Shown here in pieces: positions 1 through 7,361 of a stretch of 43,129 nt of DNA (position 1 is its first letter; each line of letters opens with the position of its first letter). Origin of the DNA: Apilactobacillus kunkeei (GTDB taxonomy: Bacteria > Bacillota > Bacilli > Lactobacillales > Lactobacillaceae); contig NZ_VBSE01000031.1 of the NCBI RefSeq assembly GCF_005930975.1, positions 1 to 43,129 of the forward strand, in the 5' to 3' direction. Below the pieces are notes generated by a model, which worked only from the letters and a program-made list of their open reading frames with translations, did no database searches and had not been told where the DNA came from. Position numbers and translations under genes: made by a program.

Positions 1-74
1 CACAGAAGTTAAGCTTCTAAACGCCGATAGTAGTTGAGGGATCGCCCTCTGCAAGGGTAGGAAGTTGCCGCGCA
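1..74 (+). rRNA. rrf: 5S ribosomal RNA, 3' part
   Basis: The first bases contain the 5S core block around CAGAAGTTAAGCTTC and the closing strand ending in GTTGCCGCGC. The 5' part lies outside the window. It sits directly upstream of a tRNA array, as in many Firmicute rrn operons. The exact 3' end could be a base or two either way. Confidence 0.88.
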
Positions 75-79
75 ATTAT

Positions 80-152
80 GGAGGATTAGCTCAGTTGGGA
101 GAGCATCTGCCTTACAAGCAGGAGGTCACAGGTTCGAGCCCTGTATCCTCCA
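80..152 (+). tRNA. tRNA-Val (UAC)
   Basis: The acceptor GGAGGAT pairs with ATCCTCC, the anticodon loop carries TAC and the T-arm is normal. The discriminator is A and no CCA is encoded. It is the first tRNA after 5S, as in B. subtilis trnB. Confidence 0.96.
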
Positions 153-159
153 TCCATAC

Positions 160-232
160 GAGCCGTTAGCTCAGCCGGTAGAGCATCTGACTTTTAATCA
201 GAGGGTCGGCAGTTCGAACCTGCCACGGCTCA
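160..232 (+). tRNA. tRNA-Lys (UUU)
   Basis: The acceptor GAGCCGT pairs with ACGGCTC, the anticodon loop CTTTTAA gives UUU, and the discriminator is A. CCA is not encoded. Confidence 0.96.
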
Positions 233-249
233 TTAGTTTATTATAATAT

Positions 250-322
250 GCCGACTTAGCTCAGCTGGCAGAGCACCTGTCTTGTAAACAGGGGGTCGGA
301 GGTTCGAATCCTCTAGTCGGCA
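250..322 (+). tRNA. tRNA-Thr (UGU)
   Basis: The acceptor GCCGACT pairs with AGTCGGC, the anticodon loop CTTGTAA gives UGU, and the discriminator is A. CCA is not encoded. Confidence 0.96.
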
Positions 323-326
323 TTAT

Positions 327-398
327 GCGGAAGTAGTTCAGTGGTAGAACATCACCTTGCCATGGTGGGGGTCGCGGGTTCGAATCCCGTCTTCCGCT
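327..398 (+). tRNA. tRNA-Gly (GCC)
   Basis: The acceptor GCGGAAG pairs with CTTCCGC. The anticodon loop TTGCCAT gives GCC, and the discriminator U is typical of Gly. It lies four bases after tRNA-Thr. Confidence 0.95.
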
Positions 399-417
399 TT
401 GCCAATTCATTATATAT

Positions 418-506
418 GCCGGGGTGGCGGAATTGGCAGACGCACAGGACTTAAAATCCTGCGGTTAGTGATAACCGTACCGGTTCGATCCCGGTCCTCG
501 GCACCA
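418..506 (+). tRNA. tRNA-Leu (UAA)
   Basis: This is a class II tRNA with a long variable arm. The acceptor GCCGGGG pairs with CCTCGGC through one G-U, and the anticodon loop CTTAAAA gives UAA. The 3' CCA is encoded, which is clear for no other tRNA here. Confidence 0.95.
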
Positions 507-509
507 TAT

Positions 510-583
510 GCACCCATAGCGCAACTGGATAGAGTGTCTGACTACGAATCAGAAGGTTGTAGGTTCGACTCCTACTGGGTGCA
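510..583 (+). tRNA. tRNA-Arg (ACG)
   Basis: The acceptor GCACCCA pairs with TGGGTGC. The anticodon loop CTACGAA gives ACG, expected to be edited to ICG by TadA. The discriminator is A. Confidence 0.96.
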
Positions 584-588
584 TTTCT

Positions 589-662
589 CGGGAAGTAGCT
601 CAGCTTGGTAGAGCACCTGGTTTGGGACCAGGGGGTCGCAGGTTCGAATCCTGTCTTCCCGA
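589..662 (+). tRNA. tRNA-Pro (UGG)
   Basis: The acceptor CGGGAAG pairs with CTTCCCG. The anticodon loop TTTGGGA gives UGG and the discriminator is A. Confidence 0.96.
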
Positions 663-696
663 TAGAGTTTATTAACTCATAATATTGGTCACATAT

Positions 697-770
697 CGCG
701 GTGTAGCTCAGCTGGCTAGAGCGTCCGGTTCATACCCGGGAGGTCGGGGGTTCGATCCCCTCTGCCGCGA
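697..770 (+). tRNA. tRNA-Met (CAU), elongator
   Basis: The anticodon is CAU, and the body closely matches the elongator Met tRNA I recall from B. subtilis, with the same array position before the CAU Ile-type and Ser tRNAs. The acceptor CGCGGTG pairs with TGCCGCG and ends in U-G and G-U wobbles. It has a C1-G72 pair where elongators normally start with G, but lacks the 1:72 mismatch of initiators. Confidence 0.85.
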
Positions 771-779
771 TTAGGTCTT

Positions 780-853
780 GGACCTTTAGCTCAGTTGGTT
801 AGAGCAGACGGCTCATAACCGTCCGGTCGTAGGTTCGAGTCCTACAAGGTCCA
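780..853 (+). tRNA. tRNA-Ile2 (CAU, lysidine type)
   Basis: The anticodon is CAU with acceptor GGACCTT paired to AAGGTCC. The body and array position (after elongator Met, before Ser) match the lysidine-modified tRNA-Ile2 of B. subtilis. Automated tools often label it Met, and the identity depends on TilS modification that sequence cannot show. Confidence 0.75.
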
Positions 854-879
854 TTGTGGACTTTGTTTCACATTCACAT

Positions 880-967
880 GGAGAATTACCCAAGTGGCTG
901 AAGGGGGCGGTCTTGAAAACCGCTAGGTGGGTCAAACCACGCGAGAGTTCGAATCTCTCATTCTCCT
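880..967 (+). tRNA. tRNA-Ser (UGA), copy 1
   Basis: This class II tRNA has acceptor GGAGAAT paired to ATTCTCC, and the anticodon loop CTTGAAA gives UGA. The base at the discriminator position is T rather than the usual G. A second copy is at 1886-1973. Confidence 0.93.
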
Positions 968-976
968 TTATATTAT

Positions 977-1050
<74 letters not shown>

Positions 1051-1054
1051 TTTT

Positions 1055-1129
1055 GGTTCGTTGGTCTAGTTGGTTTAGGACGCCTGCCTGTCACGCAGGA
1101 GGTCACGAGTTCGAGTCTCGTACGAACCG
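1055..1129 (+). tRNA. tRNA-Asp (GUC), copy 1
   Basis: The acceptor GGTTCGT pairs with ACGAACC. The anticodon loop CTGTCAC gives GUC, and the discriminator G is typical of Asp. It lies four bases after fMet, and the same pair recurs at 1597-1749. Confidence 0.95.
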
Positions 1130-1136
1130 TTTATAT

Positions 1137-1209
1137 GGCTCGGTAGCTCAGTTGGTAGAGCAACGGATTGAAGCTCCGTGTGTCGGCAGTTCGATTCTGT
1201 CCCGCGCCA
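1137..1209 (+). tRNA. tRNA-Phe (GAA) with an acceptor mismatch
   Basis: The anticodon loop TTGAAGC gives GAA and the discriminator is A. The acceptor GGCTCGG faces CCGCGCC, leaving T1140 opposite C1205 (position 4:69). The family normally has GAGCC on the 3' strand. It is the only Phe tRNA in the window. Confidence 0.9.
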
Positions 1210-1241
1210 TTTAACTAAATATATGTTATACTTTATATTAT

Positions 1242-1312
1242 GCGGGTATAGTTTAGTGGTAAAACCATAGCCTTCCAAGCTATTGTCGCGAGTTCGATTC
1301 TCGTTACCCGCT
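1242..1312 (+). tRNA. tRNA-Gly (UCC)
   Basis: The acceptor GCGGGTA pairs with TACCCGC. The anticodon loop CTTCCAA gives UCC and the discriminator is T. Confidence 0.95.
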
Positions 1313-1319
1313 TTTATAT

Positions 1320-1394
<75 letters not shown>

Positions 1395-1396
1395 TT

Positions 1397-1484
1397 GGAG
1401 AAGTACTCAAGTGGCTGAAGAGGCGCCCCTGCTAAGGGTGTAGGTCGGGTTACCGGCGCGAGAGTTCGAATCTCTCCTTCTCCG
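1397..1484 (+). tRNA. tRNA-Ser (GCU)
   Basis: This class II tRNA has acceptor GGAGAAG paired to CTTCTCC. The anticodon loop CTGCTAA gives GCU and the discriminator is G. It begins two bases after tRNA-Ile. Confidence 0.94.
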
Positions 1485-1498
1485 TTAGTGTTTTGACT

Positions 1499-1571
1499 GA
1501 CCCGTTGGTCAAGTGGTTTAAGACACTGCCCTTTCACGGCAGTAACATGGGTTCGAATCCCGTACGGGTCA
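1499..1571 (+). tRNA. tRNA-Glu (UUC), copy 1
   Basis: The acceptor GACCCGT pairs with ACGGGTC. The anticodon loop CTTTCAC gives UUC. An apparently identical copy lies at 1805-1877. Confidence 0.95.
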
Positions 1572-1596
1572 TTAAATTTTTCTTTTATATAATTAT

Positions 1597-1670
<74 letters not shown>

Positions 1671-1674
1671 TTTT

Positions 1675-1749
1675 GGTTCGTTGGTCTAGTCGGTTTAGGA
1701 CGCCTGCCTGTCACGCAGGAGGTCACGAGTTCGAGTCTCGTACGAACCG
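1675..1749 (+). tRNA. tRNA-Asp (GUC), copy 2
   Basis: It matches copy 1 except for one D-loop base (C at 1691 against T at 1071). It has the same four-base spacer from the upstream fMet. Confidence 0.95.
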
Positions 1750-1804
1750 TAAATAAGATCGTCCTTTATGGATAATCTTTTTTTATTGTCATAATGTTTA
1801 TTAT

Positions 1805-1877
1805 GACCCGTTGGTCAAGTGGTTTAAGACACTGCCCTTTCACGGCAGTAACATGGGTTCGAATCCCGTACGGGTCA
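1805..1877 (+). tRNA. tRNA-Glu (UUC), copy 2
   Basis: It appears identical to the Glu tRNA at 1499-1571, with the anticodon loop CTTTCAC. Confidence 0.95.
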
Positions 1878-1885
1878 TCTTTTAT

Positions 1886-1973
1886 GGAGAATTACCCAAG
1901 TGGCTGAAGGGGGCGGTCTTGAAAACCGCTAGGTGGGTCAAACCACGCGAGAGTTCGAATCTCTCATTCTCCT
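1886..1973 (+). tRNA. tRNA-Ser (UGA), copy 2
   Basis: It appears identical to 880-967, including the atypical T discriminator. It is the last gene of the array before the terminator. Confidence 0.93.
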
Positions 1974-1981
1974 TACCGTAG

Positions 1982-2016
1982 AAAAAAAGGATTGCATGTA
2001 AATGCAGTCCTTTTTA
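1982..2016 (+). terminator. Rho-independent terminator of the tRNA array
   Basis: An A-rich stem around GGATTGCAT and ATGCAGTCC with a short GTAA loop is followed by a run of five T. It closes the rrn/tRNA transcript and insulates the copper operon. Confidence 0.85.
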
Positions 2017-2017
2017 T

Positions 2018-2051
2018 TTGACTTATTACGTCTACAATTGTAGACTATAAA
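2018..2051 (+). promoter_or_regulatory. cop promoter with CopY operator (cop box)
   Basis: Positions 2030-2045 are a perfect 16-bp palindrome, GTCTACAATTGTAGAC. Its core TACA-AT-TGTA matches the published CopY cop box TACANNTGTA. A possible -35 TTGACT is at 2018-2023 and a -10-like TAGACT at 2041-2046, 17 bp away, so a bound repressor would cover the promoter spacer. The operator call is strong; the exact -10 is less sure. Confidence 0.88.
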
Positions 2052-2083
2052 ATGTTAAATCAATTAGCGAGGTGATACAACTT

Positions 2084-2494
2084 TTGGAAAAAACTGATAT
2101 TACAAAGTCAGAATGGGAAGTAATGAGGATAGTTTGGACATTAGGAGAAGCAACTAGTAACCAATTAATCAACATATTATCCAAAAAAATGGACTGGAGT
2201 TCGTCTACAATCAAAACACTATTATCTCGTTTATGTGATAAAGATTTTTTGAGTGTTGAGAAAGATGGTAGGAAAAATGTTTATCATTCTGCCATTAAGG
2301 AACAAACAGCGTATGACATGTCTGTTAATAGAGTTTTTGAATCGATGTGTTGTATGCATTATGGCGAGACACTTCATGACATTATTGAAAATGTTGAATT
2401 GAGTAAAAATGATATCGATTCAATTATTAATATTTTAAAGAAAAAGCGAGATACAGCGCCAGAAGAAGTTCATTGTAAGTGCTTAGAAGAATAA
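2084..2494 (+). CDS. copY: CopY-family copper-responsive repressor
   Basis: This is a penicillinase-repressor/CopY winged-helix regulator. The N-terminal segment carries the family pattern TKSEWEVMRIVW and a DNA-binding domain to about residue 70. The C-terminus has a CxC pair (HCKC, 130-133) and there is a CC at 89-90. E. hirae CopY has two CxC motifs that bind Zn or Cu, so this protein has a reduced set. I place the start at TTG 2084 because GAGGTGA at 2069-2075 is a well-spaced ribosome site. The GTG at 2072 overlaps that site. This gives 136 residues, close to the family length. It lies directly behind a cop box and 20 bp before copB, so it very likely represses its own operon and is released by copper. 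Confidence 0.9.
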   Translation: MEKTDITKSEWEVMRIVWTLGEATSNQLINILSKKMDWSSSTIKTLLSRLCDKDFLSVEKDGRKNVYHSAIKEQTAYDMSVNRVFESMCCMHYGETLHDIIENVELSKNDIDSIINILKKKRDTAPEEVHCKCLEE

Positions 2495-2514
2495 TCTACT
2501 TGGAGATGATATAA

Positions 2515-4836
2515 ATGTGTGGAAAAAATCATAATATGACTGACGAAGAAAAACATAATGACGAAATGTCTTGTTGCAAGCATCATGATCATGGTAATTC
2601 TGAACATAAATGTAATATGCATCATGATGGTATGGAGATGAGGGAACATTCCCATTCTGAACATGAAAATATGAGTTGTTGTAGTCATGGTGGGGAACAT
2701 GACCATTCACATGGAGACCATATGGGTGACATGCACCATATGAATCATGAAGACATGCATCACCATACCAATGAAATGGGTCACAACCATATGGGACACG
2801 ATATGAATCATATGAATATGAACGGTATGGGTTGTGGTATGGACATGGACCATGGACATATGGATCATGGTAGTATGGGTCATATGCATATGGGGAATCT
2901 AAAATTGAAATTTTGGATTTCATTGATACTAACTATTCCAATTATTATTATGTCACCAATGATGGGTATGAAAATGCCATTTCAAGTTACCTTTCCAGGA
3001 TCAGATTTTGTTGTTTTATTATTAGGAACAATTTTATTCATTTATGGTGGGTATCCATTCTTTACATCATGCATCAGCGAAATGAAGAGTAAGAAGCCGG
3101 GAATGATGTCGTTGATTACAATGGGAATTTCGGTTGCATATGTATACAGTGTCTATGCAGTTATTGCAAACGACGTTTTCAAGGTAACACCAATGGTAAA
3201 TGATTTCTTCTGGGAATTATCCACATTGATTGTGATTATGTTATTAGGCCACTGGATTGAAATGAACTCAGTTATGAATGCTGGTTCAGCATTGAATAAG
3301 CTAGCTGAGTTATTACCAGATAACGCTCATTTAGTTCAATCAAATGGTCAAACTAAAGACGTATCAGTTCATGAGTTAAGTGAAGGTCAAACAATTTTAA
3401 TTAAATCAGGTGAAAAAGTTCCTGCTGATGGAAAGATTATAGACGGTAGCACCTCTTTAAACGAATCTTTGATTACTGGTGAATCTAGAGATGTTCAAAA
3501 GAATGTTGATGATTCTGTAATTGGTGGATCAATTAATGGTAGCGGAACGATTAAAGTTAAGATTACTGGTACCGGTGAAAGTGGGTACTTATCTAAGGTT
3601 ATGAACATGGTAAGTGAAGCACAATCATCAAAATCAGAAGCAGAAGATTTGGCTAATAAAGTCGCTGGGTATCTTTTTTATGCAGCCTTAGTAGTCGCTT
3701 TAATTGCTTTTATAACTTGGAGTATCATACATGGTGTTGCTTACGCAATTCCAATTACTGTTAGTGTATTAATCATTGCTTGTCCTCATGCATTAGGGTT
3801 AGCTATTCCTTTAATCATTTCAAGAATGACATCAATTTCTGCAACTCACGGATTATTGATTAGAAATAAAACTGCTTTAGAAGGTATCAAAGAAATTAGA
3901 TACGCCTTAATGGATAAAACAGGTACCTTAACTCAAGGTGATTTCAAAGTGAATGCCTACGAAAGCTTAGATTCTAATATCAACAAAAAGGATATTATTA
4001 AAATTGCTGCAGCAATTGAAGCTTCTTCAAGTCATCCACTTGCTCAAGGAATTGTTCAAGCCTTCAAGGATTTAAATGAAGCACCACTTCAATCCGAAAA
4101 TGTTGAAGAAATCGCTGGTTCAGGTATTAAGGGAACTGTTAATGGAAAGGAATATCAAGTTGTTTCTAGTTCATATCTAGATAAAAATAATATTTCATAC
4201 GATCAAAAGATTGCTGAAAAGTATCTTCAACAAGGAAACTCATTAAGTTATGTTGTCGAAGATAATAATGTAATTGGATATATTGCTGAAGGTGATTCAA
4301 TCAAGCCAGGCGCAAAGGATATGATTGATTTCTTAAACAGTCAAAATATTGTTCCAGTTATGTTAACAGGTGACAACAAGCAAGCTGCCGATAAGGTAGC
4401 AAGTATTCTAGGAATTAATGAAGTTAATGCTCAACTTGTTCCAGAGGATAAACAAAAGTTAGTCACTAAGTATCAAGATAAAGGAAAAGTAATGTTTATC
4501 GGTGATGGTGTTAATGATGCACCTAGTCTTACTAAAGCAGATTTAGGTGTTGCCATTGGTTCTGGTACTGATGTTGCTATCGAATCAGCTGATGTTGTGC
4601 TAGTTAACAGTGATCCAGCTGATGTAATTAACTTGGTTAAGCTAGCAAAACATGCTCATACCAAGATGATTCAAAACCTATGGTGGGGGGCTGGATACAA
4701 CATCATTGCCTTACCACTTGCTGCTGGTGCACTTTCCTCAATTGGTATAATTATCGGACCAATGTTGGGTGCAGTTATTATGTCGTTAAGTACTGTAATT
4801 GTAGCAATTAATGCCATGACGTTAAAAATTAATTAA
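2515..4836 (+). CDS. copB: CopB-type copper-exporting P-type ATPase
   Basis: This is a membrane P1B ATPase of 773 residues that expels copper (Cu+ or Ag+ in E. hirae CopB) using ATP. Residues 1 to about 127 form a long His/Met/Asp-rich leader with many MGH, HMN and MDH units instead of a CxxC heavy-metal domain. The membrane motif is CPH (423-425), which places it in the CopB subgroup rather than the CPC subgroup of CopA. Other landmarks are TGE at 321-323, phosphorylation Asp467 in DKTGT, HP at 507-508 and GDGVND at 663-668. Eight membrane segments are expected. It is cotranscribed with copY. No copZ chaperone or copA is in the window. A strong terminator follows. Confidence 0.95.
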   Translation: MCGKNHNMTDEEKHNDEMSCCKHHDHGNSEHKCNMHHDGMEMREHSHSEHENMSCCSHGGEHDHSHGDHMGDMHHMNHEDMHHHTNEMGHNHMGHDMNHMNMNGMGCGMDMDHGHMDHGSMGHMHMGNLKLKFWISLILTIPIIIMSPMMGMKMPFQVTFPGSDFVVLLLGTILFIYGGYPFFTSCISEMKSKKPGMMSLITMGISVAYVYSVYAVIANDVFKVTPMVNDFFWELSTLIVIMLLGHWIEMNSVMNAGSALNKLAELLPDNAHLVQSNGQTKDVSVHELSEGQTILIKSGEKVPADGKIIDGSTSLNESLITGESRDVQKNVDDSVIGGSINGSGTIKVKITGTGESGYLSKVMNMVSEAQSSKSEAEDLANKVAGYLFYAALVVALIAFITWSIIHGVAYAIPITVSVLIIACPHALGLAIPLIISRMTSISATHGLLIRNKTALEGIKEIRYALMDKTGTLTQGDFKVNAYESLDSNINKKDIIKIAAAIEASSSHPLAQGIVQAFKDLNEAPLQSENVEEIAGSGIKGTVNGKEYQVVSSSYLDKNNISYDQKIAEKYLQQGNSLSYVVEDNNVIGYIAEGDSIKPGAKDMIDFLNSQNIVPVMLTGDNKQAADKVASILGINEVNAQLVPEDKQKLVTKYQDKGKVMFIGDGVNDAPSLTKADLGVAIGSGTDVAIESADVVLVNSDPADVINLVKLAKHAHTKMIQNLWWGAGYNIIALPLAAGALSSIGIIIGPMLGAVIMSLSTVIVAINAMTLKIN

Positions 4837-4840
4837 ATTA

Positions 4841-4873
4841 AAAAGCACTTTGAACTTCAAAGTGCTTTTTTTT
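4841..4873. terminator. Bidirectional terminator between copB and the ABM-like gene
   Basis: The stem AAGCACTTTGA/TTCAAAGTGCTT has A-runs on the left and T-runs on the right, so it can end transcripts from both strands of this convergent pair. Confidence 0.9.
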
Positions 4874-4874
4874 A

Positions 4875-5327
4875 TTATGCTCGTTTATAGTTTAATGACA
4901 TTTCTGCTAAGTTTAAAAATTCATTTCTCTTTTTCCAATTATTGAAATCAAAATAATTACGCCAAGTAGTCATTAGAACAGTTCTCTTACGGTTAACTGT
5001 TTCCTTAAGTATAACGAAGGAAACCATATTATCTAACTTCTCATCGTTACTCATTTTTTCAATATTTGCATCGAAAATTTTTTGAGTATCTTCAGATAGG
5101 TTAAAGTATGAATAATTTACAAACTCAAATTTCTCAGTAAAGTTATGATTCTTCAATACATCAAATATAATTGGGTTTTTAAAAATGTTATGGTTCCCGG
5201 AAAAATCAACGATTTGATACTGATCGTCACCGTTTTTGAATAAACTTAATTTTACATCGGGATGTTGTTTTCTGATTTTGCTTAAAATTTGGTTACTTCC
5301 AAATGTCATACTGATTTGATTTTCCAT
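4875..5327 (-). CDS. TRAP/HmoB-like protein with a probable ABM fold
   Basis: The protein has 150 residues with no signal peptide or membrane segment. The order of patches (short N-terminal segment, LFKNGDDQY, a ...NPIIFDVL patch, then MTTWRNYFDFNNWKKRNEF) resembles the staphylococcal TRAP and Bacillus HmoB group with an antibiotic-biosynthesis-monooxygenase fold. That is recall of family style, not a computed match. Some members degrade haem, but no activity can be claimed here. The ribosome site CGGAGGCG sits just upstream of the ATG. It is transcribed alone, converging on copB and divergent from the MBL hydrolase. Confidence 0.5.
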   Translation of the reverse strand: MENQISMTFGSNQILSKIRKQHPDVKLSLFKNGDDQYQIVDFSGNHNIFKNPIIFDVLKNHNFTEKFEFVNYSYFNLSEDTQKIFDANIEKMSNDEKLDNMVSFVILKETVNRKRTVLMTTWRNYFDFNNWKKRNEFLNLAEMSLNYKRA

Positions 5328-5419
5328 TTTTACGCCTCCGAGATGATAAAAAAGATTTTACAAATCACATCTATATATTTACACTAAAGATAAATAAAAA
5401 CAAGTAGAAGGTATATAAA

Positions 5420-6181
5420 ATGAAGGTTACGGTATTAGGATATTATGGTGGTTATCCAGATAATGGAATTGCCACAAGCGGATATTTAATTCAAACTGAA
5501 AAATTCAATCTATTATTAGATTGTGGAAGTGGTGTTCTATTGGAACTAGAAAAGCACTTAAACCCGTATGATTTAGATGCAGTCTTATTATCTCATTACC
5601 ACAGTGATCATATTGCTGATGTTGGGGTTTTACAACATTACTGGCAATTAGCACCTAATAAGACAAAGGAAGGTCCTCTATCAATTTATGGTCATACTGA
5701 GGATAAAGAACACTTCAACGCTTTAAATTGGTTTGACGATACGGTTGCTAAACCATATCATGAAGACGATATTTTAACTTTAGGTGATTTAGAAATTACA
5801 TTTAAGAAAACACAACATCCTGTTATTACATTTGCGATTAAGATTAAAGACAAATCAACCAATCAAGTACTAATATACACAGGTGATACTAGATACTTTG
5901 AAGATTTGACTTCGTTTTGTGAAGGCGCTGATTTATTAATGACTGATACTAACTTCTATGAAGACAAAGAAGGTCAAAAGTGGCACATGACCTCAGAAGA
6001 AACTGGTAGATTAGCACGAGATGCTAATGTTAGCAATGTGTTAATCAGTCATTTGCCCCAATATGGTGACTTGAATGATTTAAAGAAACAAACTGAAATA
6101 GCAACAAATAATTCGGCAAATGTCATATTACCTAAAACAGGGATGGTAATTGATTTAAAAGACGTTAAATCATTGAACTAA
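5420..6181 (+). CDS. MBL-fold metallohydrolase (YhfI/RNase Z-like)
   Basis: This is a cytosolic metallo-beta-lactamase-fold hydrolase of 253 residues. The zinc motif HxHxDH is at 59-64 (HYHSDH). A later GDTR segment near 155 supplies the bridging Asp, and ISH near 211 is a further His ligand. The length and layout match B. subtilis YhfI, of the RNase Z/phosphodiesterase-like group COG1234. The substrate is unknown, and it lacks the usual length of a true RNase Z. It starts at ATG 5420 behind AGAAGGT and is probably monocistronic. Confidence 0.8.
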   Translation: MKVTVLGYYGGYPDNGIATSGYLIQTEKFNLLLDCGSGVLLELEKHLNPYDLDAVLLSHYHSDHIADVGVLQHYWQLAPNKTKEGPLSIYGHTEDKEHFNALNWFDDTVAKPYHEDDILTLGDLEITFKKTQHPVITFAIKIKDKSTNQVLIYTGDTRYFEDLTSFCEGADLLMTDTNFYEDKEGQKWHMTSEETGRLARDANVSNVLISHLPQYGDLNDLKKQTEIATNNSANVILPKTGMVIDLKDVKSLN

Positions 6182-6241
6182 CCGTTGTTAATAGGTTAAA
6201 ATATAAGTATTAAATATTGGACATGAAAAGAGGTGTCGACG

Positions 6242-7303
6242 ATGAGAATGGAAAAAATTAATTCTGGAACAATTAAAGTAACAATTACTAATCAAGAATT
6301 AGATGAACGCGGAATTGATTTGTTATCACTTTTAGGTGATGAAGATGGCATTGAATCTTTCTTATACTCAATTTTGGACGAAATCGATGTCGACGATGAA
6401 TTCAAGAGTACAGGGGCGGTATCTTTCCAAGTATTGCCAAACAGTACAGGTTTAGACATGTTTATTAAAAATAAGAATGTTTTTGATAATCAAAACCAAA
6501 TCAATAATGATGATGATCAACCAGAGGAAGATAACGTTGAGAATGAAATAGAAGACGAAGATAACGATAATGAAACTTATGATGAAAATGGTTTAGAAAT
6601 GTTCACTGACACTGGCGAAGATAGAACTGATGAACAGAGAGCACAACTACCAAGTATGGGTCATTTTAAAGATTATACTGATACAAAGAGTTTATATTCT
6701 TTGATTCGTGCCAAGGAAATGCTAGGTAAGATTCTGGACTGGAAGAGTGAAAATCACCAATATGATGATAAAACAAAGGAATTTATTGATAACATTCAAT
6801 TAAACCTTTCAACTATGATTGATGCACTTGAAAGAAGCGATAACTATGTACATTATAAGCTAATGATGATTGCAACAATCAATCAAGCAAGAAGCGAACG
6901 TCAAGACTTGGATTCAACAAGCAAACGCTCAAATAGTGATCCATTTAAGGATATGGTTAAAAAAGCTAAGCAACCAAGTTTAGGTCACTTTAATCCACAA
7001 CTTGAAAAGTGGGAAATGATCTTAAAAGTTAGTGACTTCGACAATGTTGTTAAACTGGCTGATGCTATTCATGGTATAGATGATGTTGATTCAACCTTGT
7101 ATAAGGTTGGTTCATTCTATGTGGTTCAATTAACCACCACTAGAACTGAGAACGAAGTCGACTTTAAACACTTTACAAGTGCGGTGAGTGAGGCTGTAGA
7201 ATATGGTAACCAAATCAATGCAGTGGACTTCAAGCATTACAACGATAAAAAAGTAATAATGAATCATTCCGCAATGACTCAAGTTAATAAATACTTTGGT
7301 TAA
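6242..7303 (+). CDS. mecA: MecA-type ClpC adaptor with a large internal insertion
   Basis: MecA proteins deliver substrates to the ClpC unfoldase. The N-terminal domain (1 to about 80, MRMEKINSGTIKV...) and the C-terminal ClpC-binding-type domain (about 254-353, WEMILKVSDFDNVVKLADAI... to YF) both fit the family. The linker 87-130 is very acidic. Residues 137-250 are an extra, mostly helical block absent from the usual 220-260 residue proteins, and it is bounded by PSMGHF (137-142) and PSLGHF (245-250). The total length is 353. I use ATG 6242 because AAGAGGTG at 6228-6235 is well spaced and family members begin this way; a GTG nine bases upstream lies in that site. A strong terminator follows. 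Confidence 0.88.
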   Translation: MRMEKINSGTIKVTITNQELDERGIDLLSLLGDEDGIESFLYSILDEIDVDDEFKSTGAVSFQVLPNSTGLDMFIKNKNVFDNQNQINNDDDQPEEDNVENEIEDEDNDNETYDENGLEMFTDTGEDRTDEQRAQLPSMGHFKDYTDTKSLYSLIRAKEMLGKILDWKSENHQYDDKTKEFIDNIQLNLSTMIDALERSDNYVHYKLMMIATINQARSERQDLDSTSKRSNSDPFKDMVKKAKQPSLGHFNPQLEKWEMILKVSDFDNVVKLADAIHGIDDVDSTLYKVGSFYVVQLTTTRTENEVDFKHFTSAVSEAVEYGNQINAVDFKHYNDKKVIMNHSAMTQVNKYFG

Positions 7304-7304
7304 T

Positions 7305-7335
7305 AAAGAGACTGGCAAAAATGCCAGTCTCTTTT
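7305..7335 (+). terminator. Terminator after mecA
   Basis: AAAGAGACTGGCA and TGCCAGTCTCTTT form a 13-bp stem around an AAAA loop, with T residues on the 3' side. It separates mecA from coiA. Confidence 0.92.
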
Positions 7336-7361
7336 CGTATCTAATTTACTGGGTGATGAAA

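Noticed and set aside
2470-2923. Minus-strand open frames rich in His, Tyr and Met opposite the start of copB
   Set aside because: They mirror the low-complexity CAT/ATG codons of the CopB leader and lack any family signal or ribosome site.
6226-6241. GTG 6233 as the mecA start
   Set aside because: It overlaps the ribosome site; ATG 6242 has normal spacing and gives the family N-terminus.
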